A stretch of 10,836 bases of DNA from the NCBI GenBank assembly GCA_902633885.1, contig CACPIK010000020.1, forward strand, positions 1 to 10,836, given 5' to 3'. Of this stretch, positions 1-7,814 are shown in pieces. Source of the stretch: an uncultured Pelagibacteraceae bacterium. Its GTDB lineage: Bacteria > Pseudomonadota > Alphaproteobacteria > Pelagibacterales > Pelagibacteraceae. Numbering within the stretch: the stretch's first letter is position 1; every line of letters begins with the position of its first letter. Under the pieces are notes generated by a model. It worked only from the letters and a program-made list of their open reading frames with translations. It was not told the DNA's origin and did not search any database. Position numbers and translations under genes: made by a program.

Positions 1-1
1 A

Positions 2-769
2 AATTTAAATTCTGAAATTGATTTAAGTATAGATAAATTTTATCTAGGTAATAAATCTTACCTAGAAAATATAAATGGAAAGTTTCTAATAAAAGAAAAT
101 AAATTTAATTATGGAAATATTGATGCTACTTTAAACAGAACAAATAAATTTACTTACAATTTTAAAACTAAACCTAACAACGAAAAAATCACAAAATTAT
201 ACATAGAGCAACCTGAGCCATTTATCAAAAATTATAAATTTATTAAAGGTTTTGAAAAAGGGTTGCTTAATTTTGACTCATCAAAAATAGGAGGTATATC
301 GAAGTCAAAATTAAAAATTTACGATTTTAAAGTAAAAGAAGTTCCTTTACTTGCAAAGATACTGACACTTGCATCTTTACAGGGTATTGCTGATATTTTA
401 ACTGGAGAAGGTATTAGGTTCGATGAATTTGAAATGGACTATATCAAAAAAAATAAAGATACTACTACAATTGAAGAAATGTATGCTATTGGGCCGGCTA
501 TCTCAATGTTAATGGAAGGTTATATTGTTAAAGATGAACTAACCAGTTTAAGAGGAACTTTAGTGCCCGCAACTACCATTAACAAATCAATAAAAAAAAT
601 TCCTTTAATTGGGAATATTTTAGTTGGAAAGAAGGTTGGAGAAGGAGTTTTTGGTGTAAGTTTTAAAATTAAAGGACATCCCAAAGATCTTAAAACAACT
701 GTGAATCCAGTTAAAACATTAACACCTAGATTTATAACAAGAACTTTAGAAAAACTTAAAAAAAACTAA
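2..769 (+). CDS. AsmA/YhdP-like (DUF3971-type) envelope protein, C-terminal part only
   Basis: The frame is open from base 2 to the TAA at 767-769, giving 255 residues with no start, so the gene begins before the window. A TTG at 263 lies inside the frame and is not a credible start. The last 130 or so residues follow the pattern I know from the C-terminus of alphaproteobacterial AsmA-like/DUF3971 proteins: LTLASLQGIADILTGEGI, then a GPAISMLMEGYI strand, LRGTLVPATTINK, IPLIGNILVG, GVFGVSFKIKGHPKD and a terminal VNPVKTLTPRF. Alternating short beta-strands with no catalytic motif fit the long beta-rich fold of this family, whose members span the periplasm and are linked to outer-membrane or phospholipid homeostasis. 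Full-length relatives are often about 1000 residues, so most is missing here. It converges on tyrS, and the two stop codons overlap by 4 bases. The family call is from remembered similarity; the function is inference. Confidence 0.75.
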   Translation, partial: NLNSEIDLSIDKFYLGNKSYLENINGKFLIKENKFNYGNIDATLNRTNKFTYNFKTKPNNEKITKLYIEQPEPFIKNYKFIKGFEKGLLNFDSSKIGGISKSKLKIYDFKVKEVPLLAKILTLASLQGIADILTGEGIRFDEFEMDYIKKNKDTTTIEEMYAIGPAISMLMEGYIVKDELTSLRGTLVPATTINKSIKKIPLIGNILVGKKVGEGVFGVSFKIKGHPKDLKTTVNPVKTLTPRFITRTLEKLKKN

Positions 770-1989
770 ATTATAATTTTGTAATGTTTCTTTTTACCTA
801 TTGATAGCTTTATAAACCCTTTTTCTAAAAAGATTTTATTTTCAATAATTAATTTTTCATCATTTACAATCTGATTATTTATTTTTATACCATTTGATTT
901 GATCATTCTTCTTATTTCACTTTTTGAAATATCCTTTGTTACATAAGCTGCTAATTCAACTATATTTTTATTCAAAATTTCATTATTAATTTTAATATTT
1001 GGTAAATTTTCTCCTGAAGAGTTTTCTTTAAATGTAGATTTTGCCATTTTTTCGGATTCTTTTGCAGATTTTTCACCATGCAACATTTTCGTAGCTGTGT
1101 TCGCAAGTAATATTTTTAAATCGTTAATATTATTTTCTTTAATTTTTTCAATTTCATTCAAAGGTATATTTGTAAACATTTTTAAAAACTTAATTACATC
1201 TCTATCATCGGTATTTCTCCAAAATTGCCAGTAGTCATATGAGGATAACATTTTTTTATCTAACCACACAGCTCCCTGTTCTGTTTTCCCCATTTTTGAA
1301 CCAGACGCTAGAGTAATCAAAGGTGTTGTCAAACCATATGCTTGATTTCCTAATTGTCTTTTTATTAATTCAACTCCATTAACTATATTTCCCCATTGAT
1401 CAGATCCACCAATTTGCATCAAACAATTTTTTGTTTTATTAAGTTCAAGAAAATCATATGCTTGTAATATCATATAATTAAATTCCATGTAGCTTAAAGA
1501 TTGTTCTCTCTCTAAACGCAATTTTACACTATCAAAACTTAGCATTTTATTTATTGTAAAATGTCTTCCAATTTCCCTTAAAAATTTAATATAATTTAAT
1601 TTTCCTAACCATTTATAATTATTTACAAAAATAGGTTTTAATTTTGGATTATTTGTTTTTAAAAAAATTTTAAAAACTTTTTGAATATTTTTTATATTAT
1701 TTTCTATTTGATTTTCGGAAAGAATTTTTCTTGTTTCTTCTTTTCCTGAAGGATCACCTATTCTAGTAGTGCCACCACCCAACAATACGATTGGTCTATG
1801 TCCATGATTTTGTAACAGTTTTAAACACATAATTTGCATCAAGCTGCCAACATGTAAACTAGGAGCCGTGCTATCAAAACCTATGTACGCGTTAATACTT
1901 TTTTTATCCAATAAGCCAGATAATTCATTTTCATTTGTACACTGGTAAAAATAACCTCTATCTTTAAATTCTTTTAAAAATTTATTCAT
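766..1989 (-). CDS. tyrS: Tyrosyl-tRNA synthetase
   Basis: Cytosolic class I aminoacyl-tRNA synthetase that activates tyrosine with ATP and loads it on tRNA-Tyr. The 407-residue length is typical of bacterial TyrS. The N-terminal Rossmann domain carries YIGFDSTAPSLHVGSL (35-50) with the HIGH-type motif HVGSL at 46-50, then LLGGGTTRIGDPSGK (69-83). Tyrosine-pocket motifs are YMILQAYDF (172-180) and QIGGSDQWGN (192-201). The KMSKS-type loop is KMGKT at 232-236, a form common in alphaproteobacteria. An S4-like RNA-binding domain occupies about 341-405, with SKSEIRRMIKSNGIKINNQ as its core. The ATG at 1989-1987 gives the expected N-terminus; no clear Shine-Dalgarno precedes it. It is divergent from anmK (47 bases between starts). 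No T-box or leader could fit in that gap, so no attenuation is visible. Confidence 0.97.
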   Translation of the reverse strand: MNKFLKEFKDRGYFYQCTNENELSGLLDKKSINAYIGFDSTAPSLHVGSLMQIMCLKLLQNHGHRPIVLLGGGTTRIGDPSGKEETRKILSENQIENNIKNIQKVFKIFLKTNNPKLKPIFVNNYKWLGKLNYIKFLREIGRHFTINKMLSFDSVKLRLEREQSLSYMEFNYMILQAYDFLELNKTKNCLMQIGGSDQWGNIVNGVELIKRQLGNQAYGLTTPLITLASGSKMGKTEQGAVWLDKKMLSSYDYWQFWRNTDDRDVIKFLKMFTNIPLNEIEKIKENNINDLKILLANTATKMLHGEKSAKESEKMAKSTFKENSSGENLPNIKINNEILNKNIVELAAYVTKDISKSEIRRMIKSNGIKINNQIVNDEKLIIENKIFLEKGFIKLSIGKKKHYKIII

Positions 1990-2036
1990 AGGTTTATAGT
2001 TCTACAATATACATTATTTAATAAAAAAAAATAAGA

Positions 2037-3182
2037 ATGGGAAAAATATTTACAGCTTTAGGATTAATGAGTGGAACTTCTATGGATGGTGTTGATGCTT
2101 CAATTATTCAAACTGATGGAAAGTCTGAATATAAGGCAATATTGGATAAATATTTTGAATATCCATCTAACATTTATCAAAACTTAACGAAACTTAGAGA
2201 TAAAATAAATAGCTCAAAAGATCTAAAAAAACAGCAAAATCAAATAAAAACAGTTGAAAAAGAGATAACAATTTTCCATGCTAGAGCAGTTAATGAAATA
2301 CTTACTAAAAATCGAATAAATATAGATTTCATAGGATTTCATGGTCAGACTATTTTCCATAGTGCGAAAGAAAAAATTACTAAACAAATTGGAGACGGTA
2401 AACTTCTTTCTAAACTAACTAAAGAAAAAGTTATTTATAATTTTAGACAAAATGATTTGAAAAATGATGGAGAGGGGGCTCCATTAACTCCAATATTTCA
2501 TAAAATGTTAGCAGAAAAATTTAATCTAGTTCAAAAAAAAATTTCACCTTCTACACAAGCCACTTTCATTAATATTGGAGGAATAACAAACATAACGAGA
2601 ATTGATAGTTATTTTAATATTTATGCTCTGGACTGTGGTCCTGGTATGTGCTTAATCGATAAATGGATGAGATTAAATTCAAAAAATAAAATGGATAAGG
2701 GTGGCAAAATTGCAAGCAAAGGTAATATCAAAAATGAAGTCGTAAGAGACTACATAATGAAAACACATAAATTATTAGACAATTATAGAGGTTCTCTTGA
2801 TGTAAGTGATTATAATTTAAGTTTAATTAAAAATTTATCCTTTGAAGATGGTGCCGCTACATTAACAGAATTAACAGCTGTAAATACTTTGGAATGGGCT
2901 GAAAGATATTCGCCTGAAAAAACAAATTTAATTTTATGTGGCGGCGGGAGAAAAAATAATTTTTTACTTGAAAGGATTAATAAATATATGATGATTCATG
3001 AAGGTCACAAACTTTTTAATTTAAAAATGATTGATGAATTTAATATAGATGGTGATTTTGTTGAGTCCCAAGCCTTTGCTTATCTTGCTATTAGATCTTA
3101 TCTTAAATTGCCAATTTCTTTTCCTAGCACAACTGGTTGCAATAAACCATCTACAGGTGGGATATTAGTTAAAAATTTTTAA
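2037..3182 (+). CDS. anmK: Anhydro-N-acetylmuramic acid kinase
   Basis: Cytosolic ATP-dependent kinase that opens the 1,6-anhydro ring of anhydro-MurNAc and phosphorylates it to MurNAc-6-phosphate, a step in recycling cell-wall sugars. It has the ASKHA (hexokinase/actin-like) layout: the phosphate-1 loop GLMSGTSMDGVDAS at 9-22, FIGFHGQTIFH (98-108), EGAPLTPIFH (146-155), NIGGITNIT (179-187), DCGPGMCLID (199-208, where Asp199 is the likely catalytic base by family pattern), EDGAATLTELTA (270-281), the adenine-side CGGGRKN (301-307) and ESQAFAYLAIR (343-353). The 381 residues are close to the usual 360-390. The ATG at 2037 starts right at the conserved N-terminal strand. It faces away from tyrS, and its TAA overlaps the stop of the downstream convergent hydrolase within TTAA. 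No anhydro-MurNAc etherase (murQ) or sugar importer is visible in the window. Confidence 0.95.
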   Translation: MGKIFTALGLMSGTSMDGVDASIIQTDGKSEYKAILDKYFEYPSNIYQNLTKLRDKINSSKDLKKQQNQIKTVEKEITIFHARAVNEILTKNRINIDFIGFHGQTIFHSAKEKITKQIGDGKLLSKLTKEKVIYNFRQNDLKNDGEGAPLTPIFHKMLAEKFNLVQKKISPSTQATFINIGGITNITRIDSYFNIYALDCGPGMCLIDKWMRLNSKNKMDKGGKIASKGNIKNEVVRDYIMKTHKLLDNYRGSLDVSDYNLSLIKNLSFEDGAATLTELTAVNTLEWAERYSPEKTNLILCGGGRKNNFLLERINKYMMIHEGHKLFNLKMIDEFNIDGDFVESQAFAYLAIRSYLKLPISFPSTTGCNKPSTGGILVKNF

Positions 3183-3844
3183 TAAAGAGCCGTTTCTTTT
3201 TTAATGTATTTATTTAATGATTTTGTTAAAGCACTATCCGCTTTAGAAAAAAAATGATTTGCATCTGATATTTGATCAAATTCTACTTTTATTCCTTTTT
3301 GTTCACTTAATCTTTTGTTCAGTTCATTTATGTGTTCAATTGGAACTAATTCATCTTTTTTTCCATAAATCATAATTCCAGAAGTAGGACATGGTGATAA
3401 AAAAGAAAAATCATAAACATTTGGCTGAGGAGATACTACAACAAATCTATTTATTTCTGGTCTTCTCATCAGCAATTGCATGGCAATTAGTGAGCCAAAA
3501 GAAAATCCAGATATCCAACATTGCGAATTATCAAAATTTTCTCTCTCTAGCCAATCTAGCGCTGCAGCAGCATCTGCCAATTCTCCTTGCCCATTATCAA
3601 ATTCACCATCGCTTTTTCCAACACCTCTAAAATTAACTCTACATGCAGAAAAATCGTTATCAACAAATGTCTGAAATATATCTACAACTACTTTATTATT
3701 CATAGTTCCGCCATACTGAGGATGTGGATGTAAAATTAATGCTATTGGAGATGTATTTTTTTTACTTTTAAAATATTTTGCCTCTAATCTTCCCGCAGGT
3801 CCTGGAATAAAAATTTCTACAATTTTACTATCTATAGATGCCAT
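3179..3844 (-). CDS. Small alpha/beta hydrolase (COG2945-type), substrate unknown
   Basis: A 221-residue single-domain alpha/beta hydrolase with no signal peptide, so probably cytosolic. Visible landmarks are LILHPHPQYGGTMNNKVV (36-53, the oxyanion-side HPHP motif typical of this subfamily), NFRGVGKSDGEFDNGQGE (71-88), a DAAAALDWL helix (91-99), the nucleophile elbow GFSFG at 113-117 with Ser115, a likely acid Asp164 in GKKDELVP, and His197 in DANHFF. The complete Ser-Asp-His triad suggests a working esterase or hydrolase. The family is widespread in proteobacteria but its substrate is not established, and I do not assign one. The ATG at 3844-3842 is the only sensible start. It is transcribed away from iscR, so the 3845-3973 gap must hold both promoters. 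Its stop overlaps that of anmK by 4 bases. Nothing ties it to Fe-S assembly beyond position. Confidence 0.88.
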   Translation of the reverse strand: MASIDSKIVEIFIPGPAGRLEAKYFKSKKNTSPIALILHPHPQYGGTMNNKVVVDIFQTFVDNDFSACRVNFRGVGKSDGEFDNGQGELADAAAALDWLERENFDNSQCWISGFSFGSLIAMQLLMRRPEINRFVVVSPQPNVYDFSFLSPCPTSGIMIYGKKDELVPIEHINELNKRLSEQKGIKVEFDQISDANHFFSKADSALTKSLNKYIKKETALY

Positions 3845-3901
3845 TGATAATTAATCTCAAAAAAAAATTAAGTTTTTCTATCAAAAATGAGCGACAAAAA
3901 G

Positions 3902-3928
3902 CAAGTTTTAAAAAAGTATTTAAACTTG
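3902..3928. repeat. 7-base inverted repeat (CAAGTTT / AAACTTG) at the iscR promoter
   Basis: A perfect 7-base inverted repeat: CAAGTTT at 3902-3908 and AAACTTG at 3922-3928, with a 13-base AT-rich spacer. The right arm runs into the -35 hexamer and the left end of the IscR-type operator. It could be a second protein-binding site or a chance palindrome in AT-rich DNA. Confidence 0.4.
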
Positions 3929-3946
3929 ACTAAAAGAGTCGGGTAT
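3922..3946 (+). promoter_or_regulatory. IscR type 1-like operator upstream of iscR-suf
   Basis: The site reads AAACTTGACT, AAAA, GAGTCGGGTAT. I aligned it by eye with the 25-base E. coli IscR type 1 consensus as I remember it (ATASYYGACT, RWWW, YAGTCRRSTAT). Twenty-three of 25 positions agree; the exceptions are the second base (A for T) and the base before AGTC (G for Y). The imperfect dyad GACT/AGTC is intact. The site covers the whole -35 hexamer and the spacer, and ends just before the -10, the right place for repression by [2Fe-2S]-IscR, whose gene follows directly. The match is seen; binding is inferred. Confidence 0.8.
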
Positions 3947-3953
3947 ATATAAA
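3926..3953 (+). promoter_or_regulatory. Sigma70-type promoter of the iscR-suf operon
   Basis: TTGACT (3926-3931) as the -35 and TATAAA (3948-3953) as the -10 are separated by 16 bases. Each hexamer is 5/6 to consensus, the best pair I found in the divergent gap. A start about 7 bases after the -10 would fall near 3960 and leave a leader of only about 14 bases before the iscR ATG at 3974. A weak GGA (3967-3969) is the only Shine-Dalgarno-like element. Confidence 0.7.
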
Positions 3954-3973
3954 GCCCATGGATTGCGGAATTT

Positions 3974-4393
3974 ATGAAATTATCAAGTAAAGGCAGATAT
4001 GCTGTTATGGCTCTTACGGATCTTGCAAAATTTGATCCTAAAGGCCCTGTATCACTTAGAGACATATCTTTAAGACAAGGAATATCATTGGTTTATTTGG
4101 AACAACTATTTTTAAAGTTAAAAAAAAATAAAATTGTAACCAGTGTTAGAGGAAACAAAGGTGGCTATATTTTATTAAAAAAACCATCAGAATTAAAAAT
4201 ATCCGATGTTTTTATAGCCGTAGACGAAAAGATAAAAACAATTGGATGCGAAAAGCATTCGAAAAAAGGATGCAATGGTAGATCAGCTAAATGTATAACC
4301 CATGATTTATGGGATGAGTTAGAAGTTTACATAAATGATTTTTTTAGAAAAAAAAATATTGGAGACTTAATTAATCAAACAAAATTTAATTAA
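3974..4393 (+). CDS. iscR: Rrf2-family Fe-S sensing regulator, IscR type
   Basis: A 139-residue cytosolic transcription factor heading the suf operon. The N-terminus [18 protein letters not shown] is the IscR signature. A winged helix-turn-helix covers about 1-80, with recognition helix [13 protein letters not shown] (37-49) keeping Glu43 and Gln44, the residues that in E. coli IscR contact DNA and discriminate between site types; Val40 replaces Ser40. The cluster-binding region has Cys92, Cys100, Cys107 and His110 (THDLW), the three Cys and one His expected for a [2Fe-2S] cluster, with spacing C-X7-C-X6-C-X2-H against C-X5-C-X5-C-X2-H in E. coli. Other Rrf2 members such as RirA use three cysteines, but the LSSKGRYAV start, the His ligand and the type 1 operator upstream favour IscR. 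The ATG at 3974 starts exactly at the conserved end; an out-of-frame ATG at 3958 is not used. It probably autoregulates the operon. Confidence 0.93.
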   Translation: MKLSSKGRYAVMALTDLAKFDPKGPVSLRDISLRQGISLVYLEQLFLKLKKNKIVTSVRGNKGGYILLKKPSELKISDVFIAVDEKIKTIGCEKHSKKGCNGRSAKCITHDLWDELEVYINDFFRKKNIGDLINQTKFN

Positions 4394-4394
4394 A

Positions 4395-5831
4395 ATGAGA
4401 GAAAAAGAACTAGAAAAATTAAAAGATTATAAATATGGTTTTTCAACTGATATAGAAAATATTAAAGCCCCGAAAGGATTGAATGAAGAAGTTATTAAAT
4501 TTATTTCAAATATAAAAAAAGAACCTGAGTGGATGTTGAATTGGAGATTAAAAGCTTTTGAAAGGCTAAAAGTTTTAAAAGAACCAAATTGGCAAAAGCC
4601 TAAATATCCAAAAATTGATTACCAAGATTTATATTATTATTCCGCTCCAAAAAGTGCTAGCGAGAAGCCTCAAAATTTAGAAGATTTAGACCCTAAAATT
4701 TTAGAAACTTACAAGAAACTTGGCATACCATTGCAAGAGCAAAAAAGACTGAACGGTATTGCAGTTGATGCCGTATTTGACTCGGTATCTGTTGCAACTA
4801 CTTTTAAAGATAATCTTACGGAACTAGGAATAATTTTTTGTTCAATTTCTGAAGCTATTCAAAAACACCCTGATTTAGTAAAACAGTATATCGGAAGTGT
4901 AATACCTATCACGGATCATTTTTTTGCAACTTTAAATTCAGCAGTTTTTACAGATGGTTCATTTGTTTATATACCTCCTGGTGTCAGATGCCCTATGGAG
5001 TTATCAACATATTTTAGAATTAATGCTTCTGATACAGGACAATTTGAAAGAACATTAATTATTGCTGATAAAGGTAGTTATGTAAGCTACTTAGAGGGCT
5101 GCACAGCTCCTATGAGAGATGAAAATCAATTACACGCTGCCAATGTAGAGCTAATTGCCTTAGATGATGCTGAAATAAAATATTCAACTGTTCAAAACTG
5201 GTATCCTGGAGATAAAGATGGAAAAGGTGGAATATATAATTTTGTTACTAAAAGAGGGCTTTGCAAAGGAAAAAATTCTAAAATTTCATGGACACAAGTA
5301 GAAACAGGTTCTGCAATCACATGGAAATATCCAAGTTGTATTTTAAAAGGAGACAATTCTATTGGAGAGTTTTATTCTATAGCAATTACAAACAATCATC
5401 AAAAAGCTGATACTGGAACTAAAATGATACATTTAGGAAAAAATACAAAAAGTAAAATTATTTCTAAAGGTATAAGCGCTGGACTTTCTGATATGACTTA
5501 TAGAGGCTTAGTAGATATTTCACCAAAAGCTAATAATTCCAACAATTATACACAGTGTGACTCTTTATTGATGGGTAATAAATGTGGCGCACACACAGTC
5601 CCTTATATAAAAAATAAAAATTCAAAATCTAATATTGCCCATGAGGCAACAACATCTAAAATAAGTGAGGAACAGTTACATTACTGTCAGCAAAGAGGTT
5701 TAAATCCTGAAGAAGCTGTTGGATTAATAGTTAATGGTTTCTGTAAAGAAGTATTACAACAATTACCCATGGAGTTTGCTGTTGAAGCACAGAAGTTAGT
5801 TGGGATCAGTTTAGAAGGAAGCGTAGGTTAA
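4395..5831 (+). CDS. sufB: Fe-S cluster assembly scaffold protein SufB
   Basis: Core subunit of the cytosolic SufBC2D complex, on which Fe-S clusters are built with sulfur from SufS. The 478 residues compare with about 495 in E. coli. After a helical N-terminal region (about 1-110) comes the beta-helix core, with [18 protein letters not shown] (168-185), [19 protein letters not shown] (192-210), [20 protein letters not shown] (233-252), [20 protein letters not shown] (386-405) and [13 protein letters not shown] (416-428). By alignment from memory, Cys388 matches E. coli Cys405, His416/Glu417 match His433/Glu434 and Cys236 matches Cys254, so the sulfur-transfer and cluster-forming residues appear intact. 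The C-terminal helical part ([20 protein letters not shown]) is the SufC contact. It starts one base after the iscR stop, with no obvious Shine-Dalgarno, so translational coupling to iscR is likely. Confidence 0.97.
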   Translation: MREKELEKLKDYKYGFSTDIENIKAPKGLNEEVIKFISNIKKEPEWMLNWRLKAFERLKVLKEPNWQKPKYPKIDYQDLYYYSAPKSASEKPQNLEDLDPKILETYKKLGIPLQEQKRLNGIAVDAVFDSVSVATTFKDNLTELGIIFCSISEAIQKHPDLVKQYIGSVIPITDHFFATLNSAVFTDGSFVYIPPGVRCPMELSTYFRINASDTGQFERTLIIADKGSYVSYLEGCTAPMRDENQLHAANVELIALDDAEIKYSTVQNWYPGDKDGKGGIYNFVTKRGLCKGKNSKISWTQVETGSAITWKYPSCILKGDNSIGEFYSIAITNNHQKADTGTKMIHLGKNTKSKIISKGISAGLSDMTYRGLVDISPKANNSNNYTQCDSLLMGNKCGAHTVPYIKNKNSKSNIAHEATTSKISEEQLHYCQQRGLNPEEAVGLIVNGFCKEVLQQLPMEFAVEAQKLVGISLEGSVG

Positions 5832-6566
5832 GTGCTTAAAATAAAGAGTCTTAGTGCTAAAATTGATAATAAATCGATATTAAAAGATTTTTCTCTTCAA
5901 GTGAATCCGGGCGAAGTACATGCCATTATGGGTCCAAACGGATCAGGCAAAAGCACTCTATCAAATATATTATCGGGAAAAAAAGGTTATGATTTATCAG
6001 GGGAAGTTTTATTTGAAAATAATAATTTATTTGAACTTGAAACAGAAGAAAGAGCTCACAAAGGTATATTTCTAGCTTTCCAATATCCATTAGAAATTCC
6101 AGGAGTTAATACAAATATTTTTTTAAAAACATCTTTAAATGCAATTAGAAAAGCAAGAGGTGAAAAAGAACTAGATGCAATTGAATTTTTAAGATTGGTA
6201 AAAGGAAAAGCAAAAGAATTAAAATTTGAAGAGGAAAAATTAAATAGACAGCTTAATGTTGGTTTTTCTGGTGGTGAAAAAAAGAAAAATGAAATATTAC
6301 AAATGTCAATTTTAAATCCAAAACTTTCAATTTTAGATGAAACAGATTCAGGGTTGGATATTGATGCTTTAAGGATTGTTGCTGATGGAGTAAATTCTTT
6401 AAGAAAAAAAAATAACTCATTTATTATAATAACACACTATCAAAGACTTTTAGATTATATAAAACCAGATTTTGTCCATGTTCTTAAAAATGGCAAAATT
6501 ATTGAATCAGGAGGCCCTGAGCTTGCTTTAGAATTAGAAAAGAAAGGTTATGAGAATTTTAATTAA
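5832..6566 (+). CDS. sufC: Fe-S cluster assembly ATPase SufC
   Basis: ABC-type ATPase of the SufBC2D complex; its ATP-driven dimerisation remodels SufB-SufD during cluster assembly. It is soluble and not a transporter. In 244 residues (family about 250) it carries Walker A GPNGSGKST (34-42), the Q-loop Gln84 in FQYP, the signature FSGGEKKKNE (145-154; the GGEKK form is typical of SufC), Walker B LSILDETDSGLD (166-177, with the DET in place of DEP that marks SufC) and the switch His202. The start is a GTG at 5832 directly abutting the sufB TAA, preceded by AAGGAA at 5815-5820. GTG is chosen because it begins the conserved first beta-strand and no upstream ATG is in frame without entering sufB. 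The next gene, sufD, follows with zero spacing. Confidence 0.97.
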   Translation: MLKIKSLSAKIDNKSILKDFSLQVNPGEVHAIMGPNGSGKSTLSNILSGKKGYDLSGEVLFENNNLFELETEERAHKGIFLAFQYPLEIPGVNTNIFLKTSLNAIRKARGEKELDAIEFLRLVKGKAKELKFEEEKLNRQLNVGFSGGEKKKNEILQMSILNPKLSILDETDSGLDIDALRIVADGVNSLRKKNNSFIIITHYQRLLDYIKPDFVHVLKNGKIIESGGPELALELEKKGYENFN

Positions 6567-7814
6567 ATGGAAAAACAATTAAAAAATGATTTTGAAAAAA
6601 TTATAAAAACTTCAAATTTTTCAAAAGAAACTATAAAAATAAAAGAAAATTATTTAAAAAATTTTATTGAATCCGGATTTCCAAATAGAAAATTTGAAGA
6701 TTGGAAATTTTCAGATATCAACCAAATTATAAAAAAAAATATTGGAGAATTAGATTTTTTTAATGATTATTCATACACTAATAGTATTGATTCATCAATT
6801 TTTGTTGATGGATTAGAACATAATAAGATTGTTTTTATAAATGGAAGAATTGAAAAAATAGAATTTAATTATGAAGATAAAGATAAGATTCAAATATTAG
6901 ACCAAAACCAGTCAAAAAGTTTTTCAAAAAATGAAAATTCTCTAATTAGTCTGAATAGTGCTTTTACTAATAAATATTATAAAATTGCAGTAAAGGAAAA
7001 TTATTCATTAAGAAAACCTTTAATTGTATATCAAACAACAACAGAAAATTTAAAGCATAAAAATATTAATTTGAGGTTAGATTTTTTATTAGAAGGAAAT
7101 AGTAGTTTAAAACTTATAGAAATATTTGAAGATCTATCAAAAAAAAATTTTATAAATATTTTTAGTAATTTTGAATTAAAAAAAGACTCAATTTTGAAAA
7201 ACTATAAAATTGATAAAAAAAACAATGATAACATTAAATATTCTTATAATAACATAAACCAAAACGAAAATAGTATTTCTGAGACTTTTATTTTGTCATC
7301 AGGCTCTAAATTCATAAAAAACGAAGTTAATTGCAACTTAAACGAAAAATATTCCTCAGCTTTTATAAATGGAATCTTTTCATTGAGAGATCATTCTCAT
7401 CATGAAATTAGAACAAGCATTAATCATTTAACCGAAAATACAAAAAGCTATCAATTAATCAAAAGTGTATTGGACGATAATGCAAAATCTGTCTATCAAG
7501 GAAAAATATTTGTAGATTCAAAAGCACAAAAAACGGATGGTTATCAGCTAAGTAAAGCTATACTTTTAAATGAAAATTCCGAATTTAATGCTAAACCAGA
7601 GTTGGAGATTTATGCAGATGATGTTAAATGTTCACACGGATCAACCTCAGGCAGTTTAAACGATGATTCAATTTTTTATCTCATGTCAAGAGGATTAAAT
7701 TATAAACAATCCAAAGAACTTTTAATAAACGGATTTTTATTAGAAGTAGTTGAAAAAATAACTGATTCAGAAGTTAGAAATTTAATTAAAAACTTGATTG
7801 GTGTAAGAGAATGA
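6567..7814 (+). CDS. sufD: Fe-S cluster assembly protein SufD
   Basis: Partner of SufB in the SufBC2D scaffold, needed for iron acquisition and cluster formation. At 415 residues it is close to E. coli SufD (423). The N-terminal helical region contains SGFPNRKFEDWKFSDI (36-51), a hallmark of SufD. The middle part is a diverged, Asn- and Lys-rich beta-helix. The conserved C-terminal block has HHEIRTSINHL (278-288), YQGKIFVD (310-317), QKTDGYQLSKAILLNENSEF (321-340) and KPELEIYADDVKCSHGSTSG (343-362). Cys355 and His357 in VKCSHG match E. coli Cys358 and His360, which lie at the SufB-SufD interface where the cluster is thought to form. The ATG at 6567 abuts the sufC stop; the TGA overlaps the sufS ATG in ATGA. 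The N-terminal two thirds is poorly conserved, as is usual for SufD. Confidence 0.95.
   Translation: MEKQLKNDFEKIIKTSNFSKETIKIKENYLKNFIESGFPNRKFEDWKFSDINQIIKKNIGELDFFNDYSYTNSIDSSIFVDGLEHNKIVFINGRIEKIEFNYEDKDKIQILDQNQSKSFSKNENSLISLNSAFTNKYYKIAVKENYSLRKPLIVYQTTTENLKHKNINLRLDFLLEGNSSLKLIEIFEDLSKKNFINIFSNFELKKDSILKNYKIDKKNNDNIKYSYNNINQNENSISETFILSSGSKFIKNEVNCNLNEKYSSAFINGIFSLRDHSHHEIRTSINHLTENTKSYQLIKSVLDDNAKSVYQGKIFVDSKAQKTDGYQLSKAILLNENSEFNAKPELEIYADDVKCSHGSTSGSLNDDSIFYLMSRGLNYKQSKELLINGFLLEVVEKITDSEVRNLIKNLIGVRE

Noticed and set aside
2003..2008. TACAAT as a possible -10 for anmK
   Set aside because: No -35-like hexamer at a suitable distance, and such hexamers are common in AT-rich DNA.
3171..3182. 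AAAAATTTTT-type palindrome at the anmK/hydrolase ends as a bidirectional terminator
   Set aside because: Pure AT arms with no loop or GC stem; expected by chance at this composition.
3391..3674. Two + strand ORFs of 79 and 64 codons
   Set aside because: They lie antisense inside the alpha/beta hydrolase, which has complete catalytic motifs; shadow frames.
3887..3952. A 21-codon ORF (MSDKKQVLKKYLNLTKRVGY...) just upstream of iscR, a possible leader peptide
   Set aside because: It runs through the -35 and into the -10 of the predicted promoter, so it would not be transcribed from it; no Shine-Dalgarno; best explained as chance.
3868..4065. A 65-codon - strand ORF across the iscR start
   Set aside because: Antisense to iscR and its promoter, with no recognisable protein character.
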